Shown here: piece by piece, positions 41,748-50,540 of the stretch
Numbering within the stretch: position 1 is the stretch's first letter
Layout: every line of letters begins with the position of its first letter
Assembly: GCA_946411525.1 (NCBI GenBank)
Contig: CAMKEI010000004.1
Coordinates: 28,446 to 92,445 of the forward strand
Direction of reading: 5' to 3'
Origin: an uncultured Clostridia bacterium
Lineage (GTDB): Bacteria; Bacillota; Clostridia; Christensenellales; Aristaeellaceae
DNA length: 64,000 nt
Translations under genes and position numbers: made by a program
Notes under the pieces: generated by a model
What the model saw: the letters and a program-made list of their open reading frames with translations, nothing else
Databases searched by the model: none
What the model was told of the DNA's origin: nothing

Positions 41748-43423
41748 TGAACAGAAACCTACGCGTTGCAATAATGCTGATTGGTATCTTGTTGTGCAGT
41801 CTGCTGGTTTTTCCAGCATGTGCAGCCGGCCCGGACGTCTGGATTTCGCCGGATGGGTCCCTGACCGCCGACGCAATCACATTCAATAAAAACGAAGGGA
41901 AAGGCTATACACTATATCTGCCCGGATACATCAAAACGGAAAACATGAAGTTTGGTGTGGCCGACGGTGTATCCTTTACCTATGGCTCCCGAAAGATCAA
42001 AACCGGTGACAGTGCAGAAATCATCAAACCCGGCTCGACTCAAATCAAAATCGGCAAACAAAAAGGGTCTTTGACGGTTATGCGCGGGTCAGCAGAACTG
42101 CCTGCTGTATTTGTGACGACAGAAAGCGGCAGCCTGAAAAGGATTGAATCCAACAAAGCCAACCGGGAGGCGGGCAGGCTCGTTCTGCGCGGACCGGACG
42201 GGGAAACGCAGTATGACGGGGCCCTGGAGCATATCAAGTGCCGCGGCAACTCGTCCATGACCTTTACGAAAAAGAATTATCAGATCAAGCTGGAAAATGC
42301 TGCTGATCTGTTGGGCATGGGGAAAGCAAAGAAGTGGATTCTGACCGGCAACTACCGCGATAAATCCTATCTCAGGAATCAGATCATGCTGGATCTGGCA
42401 TCTGCCATCGGCTTGAATTACACCCCTGAACATACACCGGCGGAACTGTATATCAATCATGAATACCGGGGACTGTATCTTTTTTCGGAAAAGGTGGAGA
42501 TCGACAAGGACCGGGTGGCCATTTCCAATCTGGAAAGCGCTACAAAAAAGCTGAACGACAAAGCCCTGGATCAGTATAAGATCGTGGGGAAGAAGAAATC
42601 CACAAAAGGTTCCTTTAAAGCGTATGAGATTCCTGTCGATCCGGAGGACATTACCGGCGGGTACCTGGTGGAGTACGAGAGTTATCCGGCACGCTACAAG
42701 CAGGAAGCCAGCGCCTATACGACAAAAAAGGGGAGCATTCTGGTGGTGAAATCTCCGGAATACGCTTCCGCAGCCCAGATGAGATACATTTCTTCCCTGT
42801 TCCAATCCTTTGAAAACGCAATCATGGCCGATAACGGGACGGATCCGGAAACAGGAAAACACTATTCCGAAATTGCGGACGTGGAATCAGTTGCACTGAA
42901 ATACATGATTGAGGAGATCAGCGAAAACTACGACGGAAACTCCTCGAGCCAGTATTTTTACAAGCCCGCGGACAGCGCCAGCGAAAAGCTTTACGCCGGG
43001 CCGGTCTGGGATTATGACAGCACCTTCGGATCCTATGCCGCCAAGCACAACGCAAAATACGTGCTGAATCCGGCACACCTCTGGATTGCCAAAGGCGACC
43101 GGATGGCATGGTATCCTGCACTGTACCGGCATCAGGACTTCCGGGATCTGGTGTCCAGGCTCTGGGAGGAGCGGGTGAAAGAAAAAGTGGAAATCCTGCT
43201 GGGAATTCGCGAAGCCGATTCGGACGACCTTCGGTCCATTGATCAGATGAAAAAGGCAATTCAGGATTCGGTGGCCATGGACAGAAAGCGCTGGCCCCGC
43301 CCCGAAACTTCCAGCACGGTTGCGCAGACCGGCGGTTCCTTCGAAGCCAATATCAGTTTCCTGAAGGATTTTCTGGGAAAACGATATGAGTTTTTGAATG
43401 CAACGTGGGTAAGTGGAAAATGA
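41747..43423 (+). CDS. Exported CotH-like kinase-fold protein
   Basis: A 558-residue exported protein with signal peptide MNRNLRVAIMLIGILLCSLLVFPACA. After a beta domain (about 30-150) comes the CotH domain: IKCRGNSSMTFTKKNYQIKLENAADLLGMGKAKKWILTGNYRDKSYLRNQIMLDLA, AELYINHEYRGLYLFSEKVEIDKDRVAI, and GPVWDYDSTFGS near 425, the metal-binding DYD. CotH of Bacillus is an atypical protein kinase that phosphorylates spore coat proteins, while other members are cell-surface or cellulosome proteins. Here the neighbours act on sugars, so the acceptor may be a glycan or exported protein. The ATG overlaps the previous stop by one base (TGATG). Confidence 0.85.
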   Translation: MNRNLRVAIMLIGILLCSLLVFPACAAGPDVWISPDGSLTADAITFNKNEGKGYTLYLPGYIKTENMKFGVADGVSFTYGSRKIKTGDSAEIIKPGSTQIKIGKQKGSLTVMRGSAELPAVFVTTESGSLKRIESNKANREAGRLVLRGPDGETQYDGALEHIKCRGNSSMTFTKKNYQIKLENAADLLGMGKAKKWILTGNYRDKSYLRNQIMLDLASAIGLNYTPEHTPAELYINHEYRGLYLFSEKVEIDKDRVAISNLESATKKLNDKALDQYKIVGKKKSTKGSFKAYEIPVDPEDITGGYLVEYESYPARYKQEASAYTTKKGSILVVKSPEYASAAQMRYISSLFQSFENAIMADNGTDPETGKHYSEIADVESVALKYMIEEISENYDGNSSSQYFYKPADSASEKLYAGPVWDYDSTFGSYAAKHNAKYVLNPAHLWIAKGDRMAWYPALYRHQDFRDLVSRLWEERVKEKVEILLGIREADSDDLRSIDQMKKAIQDSVAMDRKRWPRPETSSTVAQTGGSFEANISFLKDFLGKRYEFLNATWVSGK

Positions 43424-44619
43424 AAAAGATTCTGATTTTTCTGGTATTGATTCTCAGCCTGTCAATCATTGCGGCAGGCGCTGCCGCTGAAGCGCTGGCA
43501 GTCGAGGAGGAAGCGGAGGAGATCACCTCTCTGTGCGCCTTCAGTGCTGCCTCAGGCGAGAATAAAAACAATCCTTTTTCCCGGATGACAGACCGGGATG
43601 TCAGCACTTACTACGCGTTGAAAGAAAAAAAAGGATGGCTGACCGTGGAATCTTCAGAACCGGTCTGGGGCGTGTCTGTCATGCTTTACAACCGCTATGG
43701 CAAGGACTATTCATACGATTTGCAGACTGAGGGACCGGACGGCGAATGGACCACCGTCGCCCAGAGCAAGTATCTCAGCAACTGGCATCCGCTGGACACC
43801 CCGGTAACCAGGTTCAGGATTCTGGCGACCAGCGTGGAACGGCTGCGCATTGCGGAGATCCAGATTTTCAGTGAAGGGGAAAAGCCGGCCGAAGTGCAGG
43901 ACTGGCAGGATCTGGACAAGGCGGATATTATGCTTCTGGCCTGCCATCCGGATGATGAGGTGCTGTGGTTTGCCGGCTTAATGCCGGTCTATGCGGACCG
44001 GGGATATAAGGTCCAGCTGGCCATGATGACCCCTGCGAACGAAGAACGACAGCTGGAACTGCTCCAGAGCGCATGGCACTGCGGTATGCGCTATTACCCA
44101 TATTTCATCGGCCTGCATGACAAGAACGGTCACAAGAACCTGGCAAAACAGTATACGCTCTGGAAGGGAAAGACCCGGGTCCACCGCCTGGTTACGGAAT
44201 GCTTCAGAAAGTTTAAGCCCGAGGTGGTGGTGACCCACGGCGAAGAGGGAGAATATGGGCACAGCGCGCATAAGGCAACTGCCGACTCCGCCAAGATATG
44301 CCTGAAATATGCTGCCAACAAAAGCAAATATCCGGAATCTGCGAATAAATACGGAACCTGGCAGATCAAAAAACTCTACCTTCATGAATACAAAAAGAAC
44401 AAGGTAGTCATGGACTGGACCCAGCCGCTGGTGTCCTTCGGCGGAAAAACAGGCTTTGATATTGCCGGTGAGGCTTTCCTTTGCCATGTGTCTCAGGTAA
44501 AAATCGGACATTATGAGTTCAAACCTGTCGGCGACCATGATAACACTGCCTTTGGGCTCTATTACACCGCTGTCGGTCCAGATACCGGTAAGAACGATTT
44601 TATGGAGAACATCAACTGA
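43420..44619 (+). CDS. Exported PIG-L (LmbE) deacetylase with discoidin-like domain
   Basis: A 399-residue exported protein. A signal peptide (MKKILIFLVLILSLSIIAAGAAAEA) is followed by a beta-sandwich of about 130 residues (SGENKNNPFSRMTDRDVSTYYALKEKKGWLTVES... ERLRIAEIQIFSEG) that resembles a discoidin/F5-8 type C carbohydrate-binding fold. The PIG-L domain has the zinc site ACHPDDEVLWFAG and THGEEGEYGHSAHK. PIG-L enzymes deacetylate N-acetylglucosaminyl groups. The ATG at 43420 overlaps the CotH stop (ATGA); the ORF track starts five codons earlier. Last gene of the operon, followed by two hairpins. Confidence 0.85.
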   Translation: MKKILIFLVLILSLSIIAAGAAAEALAVEEEAEEITSLCAFSAASGENKNNPFSRMTDRDVSTYYALKEKKGWLTVESSEPVWGVSVMLYNRYGKDYSYDLQTEGPDGEWTTVAQSKYLSNWHPLDTPVTRFRILATSVERLRIAEIQIFSEGEKPAEVQDWQDLDKADIMLLACHPDDEVLWFAGLMPVYADRGYKVQLAMMTPANEERQLELLQSAWHCGMRYYPYFIGLHDKNGHKNLAKQYTLWKGKTRVHRLVTECFRKFKPEVVVTHGEEGEYGHSAHKATADSAKICLKYAANKSKYPESANKYGTWQIKKLYLHEYKKNKVVMDWTQPLVSFGGKTGFDIAGEAFLCHVSQVKIGHYEFKPVGDHDNTAFGLYYTAVGPDTGKNDFMENIN

Positions 44620-44746
44620 TTCAAAGACGAATAAAACATTGGGTTTGCGGTCTGTGACATGCTTTCGAAAAACGCTGTCTCTTTTCATGCATATGGGGAA
44701 TTAAAAACAGAGGCGTTTTTTGCCGACAGATATAAACTGTTTTCCA

Positions 44747-44816
44747 GGTGCCGGAATGATCCGGCGCCTACATGTTTTTGGCATTACAAAAGGCCCGATG
44801 CTTTCATCGGGCCTTT
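44747..44816 (+). terminator. Two tandem hairpins after the surface operon
   Basis: AGGTGCCGG/CCGGCGCCT (44747-44770) is followed by the perfect 12-base stem AAAGGCCCGATG/CATCGGGCCTTT (44789-44816). The second looks like a factor-independent terminator whose T tract is only three residues. Confidence 0.6.
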
Positions 44817-44932
44817 CAGGGAAGGAGAACTGGGCATGTAGGATGATATAGAAAAGGAAACATCCACGCTGTGCCGGAAGAGACGCTGAAAAAAACACCG
44901 GACACAAATGCCGATTCTGAATTCACTGAAAA

Positions 44933-45070
44933 ATGTTTGAAAACAAGAGGGAAATCCCGGAGACTGTACGAAAAGAATATGGTGATACATACACGGAAGC
45001 TTATGAAGATGGCCATTTGTTTTTATTTCAGAAAGAGCTCCGACGGTTTTTGAAACGCAACGGGAAGTAA
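44933..45070 (+). CDS. Small hypothetical protein, 45 residues
   Basis: A short frame missing from the ORF track, MFENKREIPETVRKEYGDTYTEAYEDGHLFLFQKELRRFLKRNGK. The composition is like a real soluble protein: acidic and basic residues alternate, and the last 20 residues make an amphipathic helix. No convincing ribosome binding site lies upstream and a TGA is two codons before the ATG, so it may be the end of a decayed gene. I do not recognise a family. It sits 41 bases before the acyltransferase gene in the same direction. Confidence 0.3.
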   Translation: MFENKREIPETVRKEYGDTYTEAYEDGHLFLFQKELRRFLKRNGK

Positions 45071-45111
45071 ACTGCAGGCTTTTGAATTCTTTTTACAGGC
45101 GGAGAAAGGAC

Positions 45112-46293
45112 ATGGAGATCAGCGTGAAACAGGAAAAGCTCTGGCGGTTTTTATGCCGTTTGCTGTATCCGATCCTGAAACGAAGGATCGGTCTGGAAGC
45201 AGAGCGCCTTCCGGAAGTGCGGCCTGCAATCCTGATCTGCAATCATGTGACGGATCTGGACCCTGTCCTGCTGGCGATGGCTTCTCCTGATCATGCGCTG
45301 ACCTATGTAGCAAGCGAGCATATTCTCCGGGACAGGCCGTTTCTCCGGAAACTGCTCTACCGGTGCTTTTCACCGATTATCCGCCGTAAGGCCACAAGTG
45401 CGGTAGACACCTGCCGAAAAACGGTCAGGGCCGTCCGGGAGGGAAAAACTGTCTGCATTTTTGCGGAAGGGGAGACCACCTGGAACGGAAGAACAGCGCC
45501 TATTCAGCCCGGAACCGGTACGCTGGTCAAGGCTTCCGGCACACCCCTGGTGACATATCGCTTTCACGGCGGCTATTTTACGGCCCCCCGGTGGGGAAAA
45601 GGAATCCGGCGGGGAAAAATCACCGGGCAGGTAACCGGATACTGGCCGGCGGAACAGCTGAAATCAATGACCGCGGAAGAGATCAATAAACTGATTGAGG
45701 AAGGAATCAGGGAAGATGCTTTTGCGGCGCAAAGGCGGGAGAGAATCGAAAGCAAGGCTTCCGGGAAACGAATGCTGACGCAGATTGAAACACTGCTTTT
45801 TCTCTGCCCCAAATGCCTTACCATCGGAACGCTGCAAGGCCGGGGAGATCGTCTGACCTGCAACTGCGGTCTGGAGGTCCGGGTGGACAGGTGCATGCTG
45901 CCGGTCGGGGAGTCGCCTTTCCAGGACTTCTGCGCCTGGGACGACTGGCAGGCGGAGAAGCTTCGTGATATGGCACGGAAAGACCCGGCTTTCCGGCTGA
46001 GCGAAAACAGAAATAATCTGGTACTGACCGAAATTGATCCGGAGAATGTGCCTGGGAAAACGGACCGGGGGAATCTTTCCATGGACAGGGAGTTTCTCCG
46101 GGTCGGAAACACCGCTGTTCCGGTTGCATCAATCAGCGGTATGGCAACACTGCAGAACCGGAAACTGGCTATATCAGCAACAGAACACTACTATGAGCTG
46201 CAGGCACCGGAAGCACTGTGCCTGAGGAAATACCTGCTGTTCTGGCATGAGATCAGGGAAAGTGCAGAGAAGCAGGCAGAAAAGGAGCCATAA
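45112..46293 (+). CDS. PlsC-type acyltransferase with C-terminal cysteine-rich extension
   Basis: A 393-residue protein. The N-terminal 200 residues are a 1-acyl-glycerol-3-phosphate acyltransferase-like domain with the catalytic NHVTDLDP (H-x4-D) and FAEGETTWNG motifs, acting on phospholipid precursors or a related acyl acceptor at the membrane. The second half is unusual: LCPKCLTIGTLQGRGDRLTCNCGLEV looks like a zinc ribbon (CxxC...CxC), followed by a domain I do not recognise (MDREFLRVGNTAVPVASISGMATLQNRKLAI). The ATG at 45112 has GGAGAAAGGA upstream. The next gene starts two bases after its stop. Confidence 0.82.
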   Translation: MEISVKQEKLWRFLCRLLYPILKRRIGLEAERLPEVRPAILICNHVTDLDPVLLAMASPDHALTYVASEHILRDRPFLRKLLYRCFSPIIRRKATSAVDTCRKTVRAVREGKTVCIFAEGETTWNGRTAPIQPGTGTLVKASGTPLVTYRFHGGYFTAPRWGKGIRRGKITGQVTGYWPAEQLKSMTAEEINKLIEEGIREDAFAAQRRERIESKASGKRMLTQIETLLFLCPKCLTIGTLQGRGDRLTCNCGLEVRVDRCMLPVGESPFQDFCAWDDWQAEKLRDMARKDPAFRLSENRNNLVLTEIDPENVPGKTDRGNLSMDREFLRVGNTAVPVASISGMATLQNRKLAISATEHYYELQAPEALCLRKYLLFWHEIRESAEKQAEKEP

Positions 46294-46295
46294 TT

Positions 46296-47675
46296 ATGGA
46301 TTATTCAGCCGCAAACAACGGAGTGTGGGAATTCATTATTTTGCTGGGTATTCTGGCGCTGGCGCTGGGCATAGCCCTGATGCTGCGAAATCACTTCGCA
46401 TTTATCCGAAAAAGTATGATGCCTACAGCGGTTCTTGCGGGTTTTCTGCTGCTGATTGCGAGGGAAACGGGCCTGATTCAGCTGGATTCGAACATTCTGG
46501 AGACGCTGGTTTACCATTCCATCGCTTTGGGGTTTATTTCCATGTCCCTCCGGAAAGCGCTCCGACCGATCGGGAAGGATGGAAAAAGGGAAGGGCGCGT
46601 CACGGGATTCAAGTCCGGAGCGATCATTGTCGGCACTTACCTGATTCAGGCTTTTGCCGGGCTGGCCATTTCCATGATCCTGTCCATTTTTATGCCACAG
46701 CTTTTTCAGGCTTCAGGCCTTCTGCTGCCCATGGGCTTCGGCCAGGGCCCCGGTCAGGCAAACAATATCGGCGCCACATATGAGAGCATGGGTTTCGCCG
46801 GCGGGCGCAGCTACGGTATGGCGATTGCCGCGGCGGGCTATCTCTGTGCCTGCACGGTCGGCGTATGGATTCTGAAAAAATGGTCCGGCAAACCGGTACA
46901 GGGTTCCGGACGGCCGAACAAAAAAGGCGAAGACAAAAATGATATCAGTATGTTCCAGGCGCCGAACGAAATCCCGGTGTCTGATTCAATTGACCGCTTC
47001 TCAGTGCAGATCATTATGGCTCTCGGCACTTATCTGGCCACCTACCTGCTGATCCGGGGACTGACTTCCCTGGTGTCCGCAGTGTCCGAAAACCTTGGCA
47101 ATTCGGTCAACACCCTGCTGTGGGGATTCAATTTTATCGTAGGATCAGCAGTGGCAATGCTGGTCAGCAGGATGATGGATTTTTTCCAGAGAAAGAACGC
47201 GATGGTGCGTGAATACCGGAATAATTATCTGCTGAGCCGGCTTTCCGGCCTGTTTTTTGACCTGATGATTACAGCGGGTATCGCCTCAATCAAAATTGAG
47301 GATATCTCCGGTCTCTGGGTTCCTTTTATTCTGACTGTATCTGCCGGGGCTGTTGTAACATGGTTCTTCCTGAAATGGGCTGCCGGCCATGCGTATCCGG
47401 CATATCGGCGTGAAGGACTGATTTCGATGTACGGGATGCTGACCGGAACCATCGGATCGGGAATCCTTCTTCTGAAAGAGATTGATCCTGACCTGGAAAC
47501 GCCTGCGGCCAATAATCTGGTGATTGGTTCCTCCTATGGCATCGCGCTGGGCGCGCCACTGCTGATCTTTATTTCCCTGGCGGCCGGTTCGACAATCATG
47601 TGCCTTGTCACGCTCGCACTGATTGTAATTTACTGGGCTGTGCTGTCATTGATTATCCGGAAACAGCAAACATGA
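46296..47675 (+). CDS. GltS-like sodium:glutamate symporter family protein
   Basis: A membrane protein of 459 residues with about eleven to twelve helices in two repeats. The glycine-rich re-entrant loop LPMGFGQGPGQANNIGATYESMGF near residue 150 and the related second-half loop GMLTGTIGSGILLLKEIDP near 385 match the two-fold GltS pattern. A cytoplasmic basic loop (KPVQGSGRPNKKGEDKN) separates the halves. The substrate could be glutamate or another anion, with sodium as the coupling ion. AAAAGGAG precedes the ATG. It is probably cotranscribed with the acyltransferase gene. Confidence 0.75.
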   Translation: MDYSAANNGVWEFIILLGILALALGIALMLRNHFAFIRKSMMPTAVLAGFLLLIARETGLIQLDSNILETLVYHSIALGFISMSLRKALRPIGKDGKREGRVTGFKSGAIIVGTYLIQAFAGLAISMILSIFMPQLFQASGLLLPMGFGQGPGQANNIGATYESMGFAGGRSYGMAIAAAGYLCACTVGVWILKKWSGKPVQGSGRPNKKGEDKNDISMFQAPNEIPVSDSIDRFSVQIIMALGTYLATYLLIRGLTSLVSAVSENLGNSVNTLLWGFNFIVGSAVAMLVSRMMDFFQRKNAMVREYRNNYLLSRLSGLFFDLMITAGIASIKIEDISGLWVPFILTVSAGAVVTWFFLKWAAGHAYPAYRREGLISMYGMLTGTIGSGILLLKEIDPDLETPAANNLVIGSSYGIALGAPLLIFISLAAGSTIMCLVTLALIVIYWAVLSLIIRKQQT

Positions 47676-47738
47676 CTGTCAGTCAAGTTCCCTTTGAAGC
47701 TCAACCGGTTCCGGCAGTTCAGAGATAAGAATCAGGGT

Positions 47739-50360
47739 TTACACCCATTCCTTGTTGATCCGAATATAGACAACCTTCATAATCTGGGCGAGGATCGTAT
47801 AGACAATCATCAACCCGGCCATCCAGGCAAGGAAAGCAATGGGCATGACCGGCATGCTGAAGAAGAGCGCCAGACCGGTGAAGCCGATCAGCAGGGTAAC
47901 GATGCAGACAGCCAACGTTGAAAGTGTAAGCTGCCTGGACGCACGATCCTGGATAAAGGGGACCTTCGGCGTACGGATGGTATGAATCACCATGGTCTGG
48001 GATATGACGCCGAACATGAACCAGCCGCACTGGAAGTAGCCGGCAAGCGGCTCGCTGTTAAACTTGAACACGAACCAGAGGACCAGGAAGCACAGTACGT
48101 CCAGGACGGTACTGAGCAGGCCAAAGAAGATCATAAACTTCTTGATGCCGGGAATGTCCCAGCGCTTCGGTTTTTCAATGTAGACGTCTTCAACATGGTC
48201 AAAAGGCATACCCAGCTGGGCAAAGTCATTCAGAAGATTCTGGACGAGGATATGAATCGGCAGCATCGGCAGGAAAGGCAGGAAGATACTGGCGATCAGA
48301 ACGGAGAACATATTGCCGAAGTTGCCGCTGACGGTCATCTTGAGATATTTGGACATGTTTGCGAAGGTACGGCGGCCTTCAATGACACCCTCTTCAAGTA
48401 CCTGCAGGTCTTTCTCCAACAGGATGATATCCGCCACTTCCTTGGCGATATCCACAGCGGTATCCACGGAGATACCGACATCCGCCTGTTTGAGCGGCAG
48501 GCTGTCGTTGATGCCGTCACCCATATAACCGACAATGTGGCCGTTCGACTGGAACGCTTTGACGACCCGCTGTTTCTGATAAGGGGACAGCTTGGAGAAG
48601 ATATGGCACTTCTCACAGGCTTCCTTCAGCTGAGCATCATCCATCTCTTCCACTTTGGCGCCGGTCAGGGTATAGGACGTATCGATGCCCAGACGTCCGC
48701 AGATGGCGACGGCCACGCCTTCATTGTCGCCGGTGAGGACCACAGTACGCACACCGTTTTTCTGCAGCGCGGTGATGGCGGAGCCGGCGGAGGGCTTCGG
48801 CGGATCGAGGAAGCCGATGAAGCCGATCAGGACCATGTTGCTTTCGTCCTGTACGCCGAAGGTTTCCACATCATGCACTTCGTTCTTCTGGGCAACGGCG
48901 ATGACGCGGATGCCTTCCGCGTTGTTCTCGTCCGCGATCTTCTGGGCGTTGGCGATCAGTTCCGGCGTAATGGGTTTTACTTCGCCGTCAATCTCGATAA
49001 AGGAGCAGATCGAAAGGATTTCCTCGACGGCACCTTTTGTGATCAGCTGGCGCTTGCCGGTTTTGTCACGGAGCACCACACTCATACGGCGGCGACTGAA
49101 ATCGAAGGGGATCTCATCCTCACGGGTATATGCTTCCTTGAGATAAGACAGATCTTCTTTCTCCGCGCGGCTGATAATCGCCAGGTCCATCAGGTTCTTC
49201 AGGCCTGTCTGGAAATAGCTGTTGAGGAAGCCATGGCGGAGGATGCGTTTGTCCTCCCGGCCCAGCACATTCATGTATTTCTCAAGTACGATCTCATCCT
49301 GGGTCAGAGTCCCTGTTTTGTCCGTGCAGAACACGTCCATTTCACCGAAAGTCTGAATCGAGCTCAGGCGTTTGACAATGGTCTGCTTGCGGGACATGTT
49401 CACCGCGCCTTTGGCGAGGGAAGAGGTCATGATGACGGGGAGCATTTCCGGCATGATGCCGACGGCAATGGTTATGCCGAACATCAGGGACTGAAGCCAG
49501 TTCCCTTTGGTGATGAAGTTCGCGATAAAGATAATCGGTACCATGACAATCATGAAACTGATCAGGAGGCGGCTGATGGAGCTCAGGTTCTCTTCAAAGC
49601 TGCTCTTGTCCTTATAGGTATTCAGGCTCCTTGCCATGCTGCCGAAATAGGTGCTGTTTCCCGTGGCCAGGATAACAGCTTTCGCGCTGCCAGAAACGAC
49701 ATTGCTGCCCATGAAGCCGATGTTGTCCAGCTCATCTATGCTGCCGCCTTCACTGTCCGGACCGGCAAACTTTTCAACCGGGTTGCTTTCACCGGTCAGC
49801 TGAGACTGATCGATAAACAGGTCCTTGGATTCAATAAACCGAACATCGCCGGGGATCATATCCCCGGAAGCCAGTTTCACGATATCACCGGGCACGGCAT
49901 CCTCGATGTCGATTTCCATGGCGCTACCGTTGCGGATCACATCGATCCGGTTGGAGATCATTTTCTGCAGTTTCTGCGCGGCACTGTTGGATTTTTCGGA
50001 CTGAACGAAAGCGATGATACCGGAGATGATGATGACCAGGATCAGCATAATGAAAGTGGCCGGATTCGGCTGATCGGCCAGAATCACGTCTGTAATCAGC
50101 GTAACGACGGCAACAATCATCAGGACGATATTGAACGGATTGACTACTGCGTCCCTGATCCGGCTCAGCAGGCTGTTTTCATTGCTGACGTCAATGATGT
50201 TCTTTCCGTATTCCTCCAGCCGTTCAGCGGCTTCCACCTGATTCAGGCCGTCCGCCTCCGTCTGATATTTTACGAACAGCTGACTGTCATCGAGACGGCT
50301 GACATCGATCAGCTCCCGCTCCACTTCCCGTGCACGGCCGGCGTTTTTTGCTTCCGACAT
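47739..50360 (-). CDS. mgtA: Magnesium-translocating P-type ATPase
   Basis: A P3B-type ATPase of 873 residues for magnesium uptake. The actuator domain has LTGESNPVEK, the phosphorylation site is FCTDKTGTLTQDEIV, and the hinge reads YMGDGINDSLPLKQADVGISVDTAVDIAKE. The N-terminus (LDDSQLFVKYQTEADGLNQVEAAERLEEYGKN) and the C-terminal helices with NLLNDFAQLGMPFDHVE are typical for MgtA. The ORF track starts 59 codons early; the ATG at 50360 with CGGAGG upstream is preferred. The leader is under 50 bases, so no magnesium riboswitch fits. The strength of the promoter suggests control by a repressor or two-component system. Confidence 0.93.
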   Translation of the reverse strand: MSEAKNAGRAREVERELIDVSRLDDSQLFVKYQTEADGLNQVEAAERLEEYGKNIIDVSNENSLLSRIRDAVVNPFNIVLMIVAVVTLITDVILADQPNPATFIMLILVIIISGIIAFVQSEKSNSAAQKLQKMISNRIDVIRNGSAMEIDIEDAVPGDIVKLASGDMIPGDVRFIESKDLFIDQSQLTGESNPVEKFAGPDSEGGSIDELDNIGFMGSNVVSGSAKAVILATGNSTYFGSMARSLNTYKDKSSFEENLSSISRLLISFMIVMVPIIFIANFITKGNWLQSLMFGITIAVGIMPEMLPVIMTSSLAKGAVNMSRKQTIVKRLSSIQTFGEMDVFCTDKTGTLTQDEIVLEKYMNVLGREDKRILRHGFLNSYFQTGLKNLMDLAIISRAEKEDLSYLKEAYTREDEIPFDFSRRRMSVVLRDKTGKRQLITKGAVEEILSICSFIEIDGEVKPITPELIANAQKIADENNAEGIRVIAVAQKNEVHDVETFGVQDESNMVLIGFIGFLDPPKPSAGSAITALQKNGVRTVVLTGDNEGVAVAICGRLGIDTSYTLTGAKVEEMDDAQLKEACEKCHIFSKLSPYQKQRVVKAFQSNGHIVGYMGDGINDSLPLKQADVGISVDTAVDIAKEVADIILLEKDLQVLEEGVIEGRRTFANMSKYLKMTVSGNFGNMFSVLIASIFLPFLPMLPIHILVQNLLNDFAQLGMPFDHVEDVYIEKPKRWDIPGIKKFMIFFGLLSTVLDVLCFLVLWFVFKFNSEPLAGYFQCGWFMFGVISQTMVIHTIRTPKVPFIQDRASRQLTLSTLAVCIVTLLIGFTGLALFFSMPVMPIAFLAWMAGLMIVYTILAQIMKVVYIRINKEWV

Positions 50361-50403
50361 TATTTGTTCCTCCGGGTAAAAAGATTTGCTTTTCATCTGA
50401 AAA

Positions 50404-50431
50404 AGTATATGACAAATCATCCTGGTGTCAA
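50404..50431 (-). promoter_or_regulatory. mgtA: mgtA promoter
   Basis: On the minus strand a perfect TTGACA, a 16-base spacer and TATACT. It is divergent from the promoter at 50467-50495. Confidence 0.7.
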
Positions 50432-50466
50432 GGGAAGAAATAGGGAAACCGGGCCAGGGAACAGCC

Positions 50467-50495
50467 TTGTCCATTTCATATCGAATGTGTATAAT
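50467..50495 (+). promoter_or_regulatory. Promoter of the sensor-hydrolase-apt operon
   Basis: TTGTCC, a 17-base spacer and a perfect TATAAT lie 45 bases before the start codon at 50541. Confidence 0.7.
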
Positions 50496-50540
50496 ATATT
50501 GAAAACAGTACGCAACTGAATACGAATCGGGGGACATTAT

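Noticed and set aside
50361-50403. Magnesium riboswitch upstream of mgtA
   Set aside because: Only about 40 bases separate the -10 box from the start codon, too few for an M-box or similar structure.
47982-50519. 845-codon plus-strand ORF
   Set aside because: It is antisense to mgtA; its His/Asp/Gly-rich composition is typical of a mirror frame in GC-rich coding DNA.
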